Of a DNA stretch of 30,489 nucleotides, positions 1 through 7,541 are shown in pieces. Position numbers and translations under genes: made by a program. The notes below the pieces were generated by a model. The model did not search any database, had not been told where the DNA came from, and was given only the letters and a program-made list of their open reading frames with translations. Origin of the DNA: a virus; IMG/VR virus record IMGVR_UViG_3300009509_000075, positions 1 to 30,489 of that record; one strand, written 5' to 3'. Numbering within the stretch: position 1 is the first letter of the stretch; each line of letters opens with the position of its first letter.

Positions 1-778
1 TACTGCTGTTGCCATCAGTTAGGGCCTCCGTAATGCCAAATAACAGCGTGTCTTTAAATTCCGGGTTCGGTGCGTACACCGTGAAGCGAGGTAGTACGGT
101 TATGGCCTTGTCAGTCTCGCTAAGCGACACGCCGCAAATATGTAGTTTATCTTCCACAGACTTGACGTACGCCGACGTCCTCATTTTGTACACCGTCTCC
201 CAACAGTCTGCCACCAACACCAGCACCATGGCGCCGTCTATCTGCGCCATGACCAGCTTGGATAACAGCGTTTTTAGCCTATCCTTGTACTCAAGTTCGC
301 TGTTGTAGCTGTAGTCAATGCGGCGTAACGTGTCATACATACTCCTCGCCGCTTGGTATTCCCTACAGCAACCACCATAACATCGTTCGTCGAGTACGCA
401 ATCCACCGGTTCACCCGTCCGTCTCATTCTTTTATCATTAAATACACACAACGCACACCATCTACTATCAAACCCAACCTTGCCACCACGTATCGCCGTC
501 TGCGTGTGGTCCCACGGGGACACGTATAGTTGTCTGATGTGCTCTATGGAGTATGCCAAGGCACTATCCGACGAATGCAGCCCAGCACAACGGATTCCTT
601 CTATTGCTAGCCACTTCACCGGGTGTGTCTGTTCGTAAAACCACCAGTGGACGTCCGCGCGTATGACTTTGGTTTGTATGTTGGTGACGCTAACGCACCC
701 ATCCACCCAATCCACAATCAAGCCAACAGCCGTCGCGTCACACCTATTATCAACAAGGAACGATACTTTAGGTCGCAT
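1..778 (-). CDS. Cys-rich hypothetical protein, 3' end beyond window
   Basis: An open frame of 259 codons starts at ATG 778-776 and runs off the left edge without a stop, so the protein is partial. I do not recognise it. The start is supported by a GGGGG-type ribosome binding site about 7 bases upstream and an 11-base overlap with the preceding gene. Residues 108-138 hold a cysteine cluster (C108, C111, C127, C133, C137, C138) with the spacing C-x2-C-x15-C-x5-C-x3-CC, which could bind a metal. A hydrophobic stretch follows at about 182-192 (GAMVLVLVADC). It belongs to the cluster after the terminator at 1531-1570, so it may not be a virion gene. The function is unknown; metal binding is inference only. 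Confidence 0.7.
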   Translation of the reverse strand, partial: MRPKVSFLVDNRCDATAVGLIVDWVDGCVSVTNIQTKVIRADVHWWFYEQTHPVKWLAIEGIRCAGLHSSDSALAYSIEHIRQLYVSPWDHTQTAIRGGKVGFDSRWCALCVFNDKRMRRTGEPVDCVLDERCYGGCCREYQAARSMYDTLRRIDYSYNSELEYKDRLKTLLSKLVMAQIDGAMVLVLVADCWETVYKMRTSAYVKSVEDKLHICGVSLSETDKAITVLPRFTVYAPNPEFKDTLLFGITEALTDGNSS

Positions 779-1085
779 CGCGTATCCCCCTTTCACTATA
801 CTCCTCAAACCTATCCCAGCACCGCCCGCCAAACACCACGTTCATCGGCGGGTACACCAGACCTTGAAAGTGGTCCTGACACCACTCCCGCGGCATAGCA
901 TGGAACTGCGCCTCAACGAATATCTCCGCTAGTCTAAAGTCCTTTAGTTTTTCAGCCACGGGCCGCAACAGACCGTCCGGTATGTTAAACACCACCGTCT
1001 TACGGTTCAGTCTACCAGCCACCAACCGCCGGTACGCCCGCTTCAACGCCACCATCTTAACCGCTTTATCCACCTTCAAATTCAT
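768..1085 (-). CDS. Hypothetical protein, 105 aa
   Basis: This 105-residue protein has a very basic N-terminal third (K and R alternate through residues 4-28) and a more mixed C-terminal half with aromatic residues. I see no known motif. Its ATG overlaps the stop of the 80-aa gene upstream in an ATGA arrangement, and its own stop overlaps the start of the Cys-rich gene, so the three look translationally coupled. The basic N-terminus would suit nucleic-acid contact, but this is a guess. The family is not recognised. Confidence 0.65.
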   Translation of the reverse strand: MNLKVDKAVKMVALKRAYRRLVAGRLNRKTVVFNIPDGLLRPVAEKLKDFRLAEIFVEAQFHAMPREWCQDHFQGLVYPPMNVVFGGRCWDRFEEYSERGIRDAT

Positions 1086-1324
1086 ACCTCGTGCGCCTCC
1101 CGCGGCACTACACCACGGTGGGATAGAAATTCCGGTGACACCAAATCATACTCGCCTTTGGGGGCGCCACCAAAATGCACCGTTTCCGCGTATCTGGTAA
1201 AAAAGGAGCGCGCGGGGGTAACAAGCCTACACGCGGCCCCCTGCCGTATCCACGGCCTACGTTTACATATTACCCCACCCTTGGAGCGGGGGTCCCCATC
1301 CGGAAAATTCAGAAACAAACCCAT
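1082..1324 (-). CDS. Hypothetical protein, 80 aa
   Basis: The frame is open upstream to about 1600, but I place the start at ATG 1324-1322 because AAAGGG sits 7 bases upstream of it. The longer version would have to translate across an intrinsic terminator and a GC-rich hairpin, which is unlikely. The 80-aa product is basic, with a short positively charged stretch near residues 20-28 (CKRRPWIRQ), and has no motif I recognise. It is the first gene after the terminator at 1531-1570 and couples by ATGA to the 105-aa gene. The function is unknown. Confidence 0.55.
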   Translation of the reverse strand: MGLFLNFPDGDPRSKGGVICKRRPWIRQGAACRLVTPARSFFTRYAETVHFGGAPKGEYDLVSPEFLSHRGVVPREAHEV

Positions 1325-1348
1325 ATTAATACCCTTTCGTATAGGAGA

Positions 1349-1371
1349 GGGTGGGGGCTGGGGGCGGAGGG
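1349..1371 (+). other. G-quadruplex-forming motif
   Basis: Four G-runs (GGG, GGGGG, GGGGG, GGG) are separated by loops of 1, 2 and 4 bases (T, CT, CGGA), which fits the canonical quadruplex pattern. The G-rich strand is the template for the leftward genes, about 25 bases upstream of the 80-aa start. Whether it folds, or matters, is unknown. Confidence 0.45.
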
Positions 1372-1440
1372 AGAGGAGAAAGCGAGATAACCCCAGCCAC
1401 TCACCCGTCTCGCGCCCCATAACACACCGGACAGCAGCCG

Positions 1441-1466
1441 GGTTCCATGGTCGTCCGCATGGAACC
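1441..1466. repeat. Perfect 9-bp inverted repeat with 8-base loop
   Basis: The arms GGTTCCATG and CATGGAACC are exactly complementary and are separated by 8 bases. Neither strand has a T-run after the stem, so it is not a terminator. It lies between the terminator at 1531-1570 and the 80-aa gene. It could be an operator for a dimeric repressor or a stem in a leader RNA. Confidence 0.55.
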
Positions 1467-1530
1467 GAGCGTTTGTGTCGGGTGTTACGGAATCGTCCCC
1501 GCCGCGCCCCACCCAACGGGCGGTGCGCAC

Positions 1531-1570
1531 AAAAAAGGAAGAGCGGCCGGAGGTCCTGAGCCACTCTTCC
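1531..1570 (-). terminator. Strong intrinsic terminator
   Basis: Read on the minus strand, an 11-bp stem (GGAAGAGTGGC with GCCGCTCTTCC, one T-G wobble) encloses a 12-base loop and is followed at once by six T. It lies about 90 bases after the stop of the 167-aa gene. It is the only convincing terminator in the window, so it probably ends the late structural transcript that starts beyond the right edge. Confidence 0.85.
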
Positions 1571-1661
1571 CGGAGAACGCGAAAACCGCGCCGCCTTCAC
1601 GGTCTGCGCTCAAATCCCTTTAAAAGAGGTTATGTCATTCTGGATTTTTACACCAGTCGAT

Positions 1662-2165
1662 TCAAGTGGGGGCGGGGCTTGGACTACCAGAGCCACCGCC
1701 GTTTTTCTCCTTAATAACTTTGTCCTTGCGCCTGCCGTTCAGATAGAGAGCGCCAACACCAGCCGGAAACAGCGTACCCAACACAACATTCATGGCGGTC
1801 GCTGTACTTGCCGGGGCAAACTGTTTTATTACACTTACCACCCCTTCGGCGAGTTGGGCTTTTTGTTCGTCCTGCCTTGTAAGTTCGTCTTCACTTAATT
1901 CTATCAACTCCGCTTTTGACTGCTGGTTTGCGTCCAGCGCATCAATTTTAGCAAGAAGGCTGGCCCTAGCAGATTTGTAGTCCGCATCAACTTTGTGAGC
2001 GATTACCGCCAGTTCCTGCCGGGTAACTTTTGCGCCGTCAAATGTCACCTTTGACTCGCAACCAAAGGCTACGTAAAGAATGGCGGCGCACGCAACAAGC
2101 CACACAAAAATCCACGGGTTGTGGCTGATGCGCTTGGTCAACCAATGCATCCAGTTGCTGTTCAT
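1662..2165 (-). CDS. Membrane protein with coiled coil, 167 aa
   Basis: The start follows AAAGGAG by 6 bases. After 17 polar residues comes a hydrophobic segment (about 18-33) ending in a cysteine (FGCESK), then a long charged helix rich in A, K, E, D and Q (about 45-110). A second hydrophobic stretch follows (about 118-142), and the tail is G/S/P-rich. Small last-of-module proteins with this layout occur in many environmental phages, but I know no established function. The cysteine suggests a lipoprotein, though V-A-F-G-C is a poor lipobox. A lysis-accessory or holin-like role is possible. It is the last gene before the terminator. Confidence 0.75.
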   Translation of the reverse strand: MNSNWMHWLTKRISHNPWIFVWLVACAAILYVAFGCESKVTFDGAKVTRQELAVIAHKVDADYKSARASLLAKIDALDANQQSKAELIELSEDELTRQDEQKAQLAEGVVSVIKQFAPASTATAMNVVLGTLFPAGVGALYLNGRRKDKVIKEKNGGGSGSPSPAPT

Positions 2166-2180
2166 TTTGTCTCCTTTCGA

Positions 2181-3449
2181 TTAAAACTCAACTAATGCTC
2201 TGTCCGGGACTTCCAAAGCCCCACCTTGCTTGTCGATTTTGTTGTTGGTTCCAAGTGTTATTGGACCTGTGGCTTGGCTTAAGTCGACCGTACCACCACG
2301 CAGCGGAAAGTCCTTGGTGGTCCCGCTGTCTATGCTCTTGACGCCGCTGCCCTTGGCGGTTAAGGTCCCACCGCGCACGTCGAAGTCGTACAGCCTGCTT
2401 TTACCCCACCACTCAACAACACCATCTCCAAACATATTAATAACATCTATATTAACTTGGGTACTTAAACCCACGTTTTTGCAGTATATCAACATACCGC
2501 CATTTATATCAAGATCCCCGGCCTTGCTGTCCCACGCGCAGTTCCCCGCGTCCATTTCAAGGTCGCAAGACACGGCGGACGGACCCAGACATCCTGTACC
2601 TACTTCTACCGTGGCGTTAGGTCCATCTTTTGTCATTATTATCTTTGTGAATTCAGCGTTCGGGGCCATTATCAAAGTGCCGTTGTTCCTGACCCTTATC
2701 TCGTTAAAGTTGTGACTTCCAACTACATCGCTACTCAAGTGCAACAGACCAGAAGCACTATTAAAGTCAACATATTCTATATTCAGCGTATCGTGGCTGG
2801 CTTCAATGTAAGCAGTACAGTTCGAGCCAAACTGTATTTCATAATTTGCCGATATACCCACCCGCAACGGTTTTCTGGCAACAGCCGTAGCTGACGTTGG
2901 TGGCGTCTCCTGTTTATACGCAAGCGGTATGGTAAATGTGTCGGTGGTGGTGGCCTTTATCCTAAACTCGCCGTTCAACAACACAGTACCACCTATTGTA
3001 ACGTAGTCTCCTACTGCAAAACCATTGGCGGTACAATATATAAGTGTACTGGCCCCTGCATCGGCCGGGTCTGTCTCTGTGGCGTCAAGATTCTTAGCCA
3101 CCCACCCAAACAGCCCTTTGCCGTTTCCGGGGTCATAGCCGGGCGTGAACGTAAGTCCGTTTAATTCAAGGTCGTCCCCACCAGACCCATGTGCCAGACC
3201 AGCGCAGCACGAAAAATGCTTACCCGGCTCGTGTGGTTCGGCGGCCTGACTATAGTCTGACGGGACTGTTTCAGCAAACTCCGAGAAGATGGCTTCGTCG
3301 GAGCCGGTTGGCTTAGCGCAACCCGTCCCAGTGTCGTCGACCCAATTGCTGTCGGCTGTTACTGTGTCATAATCCCAGTTTCCGTCGTCGGACGGGCTGC
3401 CTTGCCCCCTTAAAGCGTTGGCCCCGCCACGAAAATATTTTCTTGCCAT
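2181..3449 (-). CDS. Beta-rich tail fibre or appendage protein, 422 aa
   Basis: The start shares one base with the previous stop (TAATG). The protein opens with a G/D/N-rich segment of the form GNW...NWVDDTG...P..SDEAIF, a pattern I associate with fibre-like proteins of environmental phages. From about residue 200 it shows repeated short beta strands (such as DLDINGGMLIYC and DFDVRGGTLTAKGSG) that look like rungs of a beta-solenoid. There is no enzymatic motif I can defend. As the last large gene after the tape measure and tip proteins, it is best placed as a distal fibre or receptor-contacting protein; this is inference from composition and position. Confidence 0.7.
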   Translation of the reverse strand: MARKYFRGGANALRGQGSPSDDGNWDYDTVTADSNWVDDTGTGCAKPTGSDEAIFSEFAETVPSDYSQAAEPHEPGKHFSCCAGLAHGSGGDDLELNGLTFTPGYDPGNGKGLFGWVAKNLDATETDPADAGASTLIYCTANGFAVGDYVTIGGTVLLNGEFRIKATTTDTFTIPLAYKQETPPTSATAVARKPLRVGISANYEIQFGSNCTAYIEASHDTLNIEYVDFNSASGLLHLSSDVVGSHNFNEIRVRNNGTLIMAPNAEFTKIIMTKDGPNATVEVGTGCLGPSAVSCDLEMDAGNCAWDSKAGDLDINGGMLIYCKNVGLSTQVNIDVINMFGDGVVEWWGKSRLYDFDVRGGTLTAKGSGVKSIDSGTTKDFPLRGGTVDLSQATGPITLGTNNKIDKQGGALEVPDRALVEF

Positions 3450-6013
3450 TACACTACCTCGTAATTGTTCGGGTCTTTTCTAAAGACATCGACATCGTAG
3501 TTATCAAAGTTTATCTCCATCAACATATCTACATAGCCAGTTTCAACAAGCTGGCACGTTGTTACCTTCCACCATTCACAATGCTCATACGCCACGGCGT
3601 TAGCAAAGTATGAGCTTGGCATCCAATCTTCATTAGGCACAATCCAAAAGTACACCCAATACTGCCACGTAGTTCCGTTATCTGGTGTATACCACCCCTC
3701 CCAACTCGGCGCGCCAGCAACAAAATCATAAAGCCATAGACCGTCTTCTTCGTCAGCGCACGATGGTTTTATGCTCTTGCCAGCAACACCAACCTCTACT
3801 GGTTCAAATATTCTTTTACCATACTCCGCCGGTGGCGGCCCGCTAGCGCACTCTATTGATTGGAATTTTAAGTGAAACATCAAGTTGTCGCGCGTAGGGA
3901 AAGAGGGCAGCGCCCGGTAAGTGCCTTCGTATAGTTTTATTGCCACTTTACCATAAAACTTGGCTGTATCAAAGAAAACCAAGCCTGATGTCCATTTATT
4001 TGTGGGGGCGCCGGTATAGTTCACCTCCCCTCTAACGGAAACCTCTGCTGTATACCAGTTCTGGTACGCATTATCTGTTTGCATCAGGTTCCTGTTTGAG
4101 TCAACTATTCGTTTCCCCGTTTCTATGGCTTGGTACGAGGTGTCTTCCCAAGAGTCATCAGGCGGGCTTCCCGCGTCCCTAAGTTGAACGCAGTTTTCCC
4201 ATTGGATTAACGATGCCGGACAGTTGGTATAATAATACCTAAGTTGACACAATACACATCTGCAGTGGTTCAGCAGGTCGTGGTGTACCTCAAATCTCTC
4301 CTCGCTGTCAATCACTGTTGTTGAGTCGTGGCGTTCGAGAAGTCTATCAAACGCTTCCTCTCCGTAATCTATTCTTGCTTGCTTGTACAGCCCCTCAACA
4401 TCAACGACGCGGTACTCGTCGGTGTACATTGTTATCCTGTCGTACGTTGGCTGGCTAACTATGAACCTGTTTTTCAACCTCTTATATATCTGGTTTCGGC
4501 CCGTCCAGTACCCCGGCGGAAAGCCGAGTTCTCCCGGCCAAATCAAATATTCGCCAACAACGTTGTCCCCGCTTCTTGGACCTGGCCTACCCATGGTGTG
4601 TTTCCAAAACATACGCCACGTGCCTCTTGGTGGTGGCATTTCATACGCTATCGATGGATACTCCTTGCGCCACTTATACATCCACCAAGGCATGTACGGG
4701 TGTCCGGTGTCAAAATACCAGTCATATTCACCTAGGTTCTTTAGACACAACTCAAAAACACTGCCGTTGCAGTCCCAGTATTCTGCGGACGACAGGCCGC
4801 CATAATAGAAGTTACTGATTATTATGTCGCCGACAACATCCTGCATATACGCAAATGATATGTTGTACGGGGTATACCTCTGGTCGTAGGCTGGCGTGTG
4901 CCAGTGCGCCTCACCAGAAGCTGTTCCGGGTTTTCTTGGGTCCCCCGGCGTAGCTATGTATGGCTTTTTACACATATAGAAACACCCGTCCGGGTAAGTC
5001 CCGTCTGGGTTGTACTCTGAAATGTAGGCTATATTACCCAACGACCAGCCCTTATCGTCGTCCCACTCTTGGGCGTTATAGTGTACGTAGTTTTTCTGCC
5101 ATTCCTCCGTTACCGGCCACCCATACTTGGTCCCAATCTCACACGCTCTAACTATCTGGTCTTGTAGGGCATAATTCATTAACGGGTCGACGTAGTTTGG
5201 GTCGTGGTCTGGGTGGTTAACTCTCCACGGCTCTCCTCCCTCCATAACAAACTCATTTAGTTTTCTGCCTTTGTTGCACGGTTCATACGACACCGTGTCA
5301 ATAGAGCGGCTGTGGTGAGTTACCGGCCATTTAGTGATTGCATCTACCGTTAACTCAACTTTTTCAATTTTATTTCTTATTGTACCACCAATCTTAACCG
5401 GCGGCTTTTGGTGCAACCAGTCAAGTTGTTGTGGTAGATATTTATAAGCTGGCTCGTCGCTGGTGTACCCCGGCAACTGGCCACAGTTTGTCGATGATTG
5501 CGGATGGTCTACTATTATACGCCTGCTTGTAGCCCCTATAGTTGGTCTACCAGCATTCAGGCTGTAGTGGTAGTATTTATTCGGGTCTGGCGCTAACGAC
5601 CAAGCATTGCTTAAATTACCGGCGCCGGTTATTGGCGGGTTATTAACAAACTGTTCGTAGTTTAATGGCAGCTTGTTTACATACAAATCCGACACACCGT
5701 GATCGTCTTTAAAGTACACCCACAGCAGGCCTGCCCTATACGTGCCAGAAAAATTCATTTGTCCGGGCCAGTTGGAGCGTGTGTACGGGTAGGACGTGAC
5801 GTACCCGTTAGCGTCCCAATATGATATTCCGTATACGGCTGCTAAATCAATGTTGCCCGCTCTGTTACCTGTAGTAAGAAGCCATACCCACTTCCTACAA
5901 TCTTCGAACAGGTTGGCTTTTATCTCGTCACCCTTCTCGACAGGCCACTTACCTTGCTGCCAAGAGTAGACAGTATTAAACATTTCGCTAAGTGATGGTA
6001 TTTCTATAGCCAT
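3449..6013 (-). CDS. Large aromatic-rich tail-tip protein, 854 aa
   Basis: The largest gene of the window starts with one-base overlap (TAATG) on its upstream neighbour. The product is unusually rich in Trp, Tyr, Asn and Pro throughout and poor in long helices, which fits a carbohydrate-binding or rigid structural virion protein. Near residues 572-590 is a His/Cys cluster (HH...HCRCVLC...C) that could hold a metal or disulfides. Position two genes after the tape measure suggests a central tip or baseplate protein. I do not recognise a named family and see none of the usual tail-lysozyme or peptidase motifs. Confidence 0.75.
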   Translation of the reverse strand: MAIEIPSLSEMFNTVYSWQQGKWPVEKGDEIKANLFEDCRKWVWLLTTGNRAGNIDLAAVYGISYWDANGYVTSYPYTRSNWPGQMNFSGTYRAGLLWVYFKDDHGVSDLYVNKLPLNYEQFVNNPPITGAGNLSNAWSLAPDPNKYYHYSLNAGRPTIGATSRRIIVDHPQSSTNCGQLPGYTSDEPAYKYLPQQLDWLHQKPPVKIGGTIRNKIEKVELTVDAITKWPVTHHSRSIDTVSYEPCNKGRKLNEFVMEGGEPWRVNHPDHDPNYVDPLMNYALQDQIVRACEIGTKYGWPVTEEWQKNYVHYNAQEWDDDKGWSLGNIAYISEYNPDGTYPDGCFYMCKKPYIATPGDPRKPGTASGEAHWHTPAYDQRYTPYNISFAYMQDVVGDIIISNFYYGGLSSAEYWDCNGSVFELCLKNLGEYDWYFDTGHPYMPWWMYKWRKEYPSIAYEMPPPRGTWRMFWKHTMGRPGPRSGDNVVGEYLIWPGELGFPPGYWTGRNQIYKRLKNRFIVSQPTYDRITMYTDEYRVVDVEGLYKQARIDYGEEAFDRLLERHDSTTVIDSEERFEVHHDLLNHCRCVLCQLRYYYTNCPASLIQWENCVQLRDAGSPPDDSWEDTSYQAIETGKRIVDSNRNLMQTDNAYQNWYTAEVSVRGEVNYTGAPTNKWTSGLVFFDTAKFYGKVAIKLYEGTYRALPSFPTRDNLMFHLKFQSIECASGPPPAEYGKRIFEPVEVGVAGKSIKPSCADEEDGLWLYDFVAGAPSWEGWYTPDNGTTWQYWVYFWIVPNEDWMPSSYFANAVAYEHCEWWKVTTCQLVETGYVDMLMEINFDNYDVDVFRKDPNNYEVV

Positions 6014-6675
6014 TACCCAAACACCGCTTTTGCCCTACTTTTGCTGCCGTTGTCGTCCCACATTATTGAATAGTCGGTTCCGTCCTGAACTCTGGTTGGT
6101 GTATGGTTGAGAATCCACCAGTCCCTACCAGTCTGACCCGGAACTTGGTAGTTTATAACTTCAACGTACTCCCCAACCTGTATCCACGGCACTGCCTCTA
6201 ACAAGCTTCCTGAATACCCCCACACCCAAGCCTGCGTGTACTCGGATTCTTCCCAGTAAGTGCTGTTTAATCCAGGCTCTCTGGTAGACCTTGCCGTGTG
6301 TTCGACCTTACACACCCACAGTTTTGAGGCGTGTTTTACTATCATGTCTTTGGGGTAAGTGCCGTAGTTTTCCGACCAATCCTCGATGTTGGCCCCAACA
6401 ATTTGTATTTCGTAGTAGTCCCTCTCCTCTAACGGGGGGTCAACCGTCGTATCAGCCCTTTGCAAGGTGCTTACTATAGTGGCATGCGTAGCTGAGGCGT
6501 CGGCTGGTATTGGTTGTCTTCTAAAACTAAGCCCCCCACTCGACGCGAAAGCCAGTTGCGGGTGCGACCTTAACAGAAGTTCCATCCGTTCTGTAAGCTT
6601 GTTCCACTCAGCCGCCGGTAGTCTGTCTTTGTTGGCAACCAACCTCTTAAAGTTTGGTCCGGTTTGTAGTGTCAT
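6013..6675 (-). CDS. Tail-tip-associated protein, 220 aa
   Basis: The start overlaps the upstream stop by four bases (ATGA) and its own stop overlaps the next gene by one, so it belongs to a tightly coupled run of tip genes. The N-terminal 60 residues are helical and basic (TGPNFKRLVANKDRLPAAEW). The rest is beta-like with many Tyr and Trp and ends in a W-x-D-x-G-S-K-S-R stretch. I do not recognise the family. It is probably an adaptor or minor structural part of the tip because it is encoded between two larger tip proteins. Confidence 0.65.
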   Translation of the reverse strand: MTLQTGPNFKRLVANKDRLPAAEWNKLTERMELLLRSHPQLAFASSGGLSFRRQPIPADASATHATIVSTLQRADTTVDPPLEERDYYEIQIVGANIEDWSENYGTYPKDMIVKHASKLWVCKVEHTARSTREPGLNSTYWEESEYTQAWVWGYSGSLLEAVPWIQVGEYVEVINYQVPGQTGRDWWILNHTPTRVQDGTDYSIMWDDNGSKSRAKAVFG

Positions 6676-7541
6676 ATAAGGAAGGCCCCAAAGTCGTCTC
6701 TTTCATATACAAGTATGTCTCTGCCGCCAGCATTTTTAACGGTGGTGTATTTTATGTGGCCGTTGGGATCAGCGTCTTTGGGCCGCGGGAATTCGTTCCA
6801 TCCAAGCGGGTTGTTGAAGTCCCCCGCGTTCCTGTGTATGAACCTAAATGTAACGGCCCAAGCAGTAACGCCGGTCGACGTCTTTTCCCTGCTTAGTGAC
6901 GGATCGCCGCACAACAACGTTTCATACGCAAACCATTTATTTAAAGACCACGAGTATACATCATCAAGGTTTACCTTTCCCGGCAGTGTGAACACCTGCG
7001 ATGGAAGGGTTGTCAGCTTGTGCATGGTGTACACCCATGCAGTCATTCTTACCAGTTTGGACGGAGCGTCGGTAGCATCTATAGGCTCGGCCCCATTCTC
7101 GTCCCAGAATAAGTTCTTGTGGGATAGTGTCATAAACTCAGTAGCTGGTTCAATGCTCTCAGTGACATACGTCTCCTCATTCTCCTCCGGCATTTCGTAG
7201 TCCGGTACTTTGTAGGTTACTGTCAACACGGCTTCACTATACTCCGCTAAGTAGGCGTTGCTTCCTACCATCTTATTAGTAAACGGCTTTATATCAACAT
7301 CGTTAGCGTATAGGTGCAACAGTCCGGACCACGGATACTGGTGCGGTAGAAAATGTATCGTGTCTAGGCCCATTACTTGAGTATAACCAACCAGTTCAGC
7401 GGCCAGCCTTAGCCTGTCGGCCCACGCACACTTTAATACGCGAACGGCGCTTTGTGATTCAACACCTATTTCCTCTCTTGGACTTTCCTCCATTTCAGAG
7501 TAGGTTATTGATATACTGTTAGGATACACTAAATGTGCCAT
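6672..7541 (-). CDS. Tail protein directly after the tape measure, 289 aa
   Basis: The ATG shares its first base with the tape measure stop (TAATG), and its end overlaps the next gene by four bases. In siphoviruses the gene after the tape measure usually encodes the distal tail protein that begins the tip, and the mixed beta composition and length would fit. I cannot recognise the distal-tail fold from sequence, so the role rests on gene order. Residues 120-135 are very acidic (PEENEETYVTESIEPATEF), with no obvious catalytic motif. Confidence 0.65.
   Translation of the reverse strand: MAHLVYPNSISITYSEMEESPREEIGVESQSAVRVLKCAWADRLRLAAELVGYTQVMGLDTIHFLPHQYPWSGLLHLYANDVDIKPFTNKMVGSNAYLAEYSEAVLTVTYKVPDYEMPEENEETYVTESIEPATEFMTLSHKNLFWDENGAEPIDATDAPSKLVRMTAWVYTMHKLTTLPSQVFTLPGKVNLDDVYSWSLNKWFAYETLLCGDPSLSREKTSTGVTAWAVTFRFIHRNAGDFNNPLGWNEFPRPKDADPNGHIKYTTVKNAGGRDILVYERDDFGAFLI

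Larger units (their letters stand above)
1325..1530 (-). other. GC-rich structured non-coding leader
   Basis: About 205 bases between the terminator and the 80-aa gene carry no convincing coding sequence. The stretch holds a perfect 9-bp inverted repeat with an 8-base loop (1441-1449 with 1458-1466), a further GC hairpin possibility near 1503-1522, and a pyrimidine-rich tract on the transcribed strand at about 1345-1383. It is richer in GC than the flanking genes. It could be a 5' leader, a small RNA or an operator region for the downstream cluster. I could not find a convincing -35/-10 pair in it. Confidence 0.45.

Noticed and set aside
1309-1530. A 73-aa frame across the leader, starting at GTG just after the terminator
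   Set aside because: No ribosome binding site, composition dominated by the GC-rich tract (Pro/Ser run), and it overlaps a better start.
1082-1600. A 172-residue version of the 80-aa gene starting at about 1600
   Set aside because: It would be translated through the terminator stem and the GC-rich leader, has no ribosome binding site at its start, and its first 90 residues are of low-complexity, Arg/Pro-rich composition; the AAAGGG site at the inner ATG is better.
2230-2715. Long plus-strand frames (this one of 161 codons; others at 5914-class sizes inside 8316-8846 and 25914-26534)
   Set aside because: They lie fully opposite well-supported minus-strand genes, lack ribosome binding sites, and have shadow-like Ser/Pro/Leu compositions.
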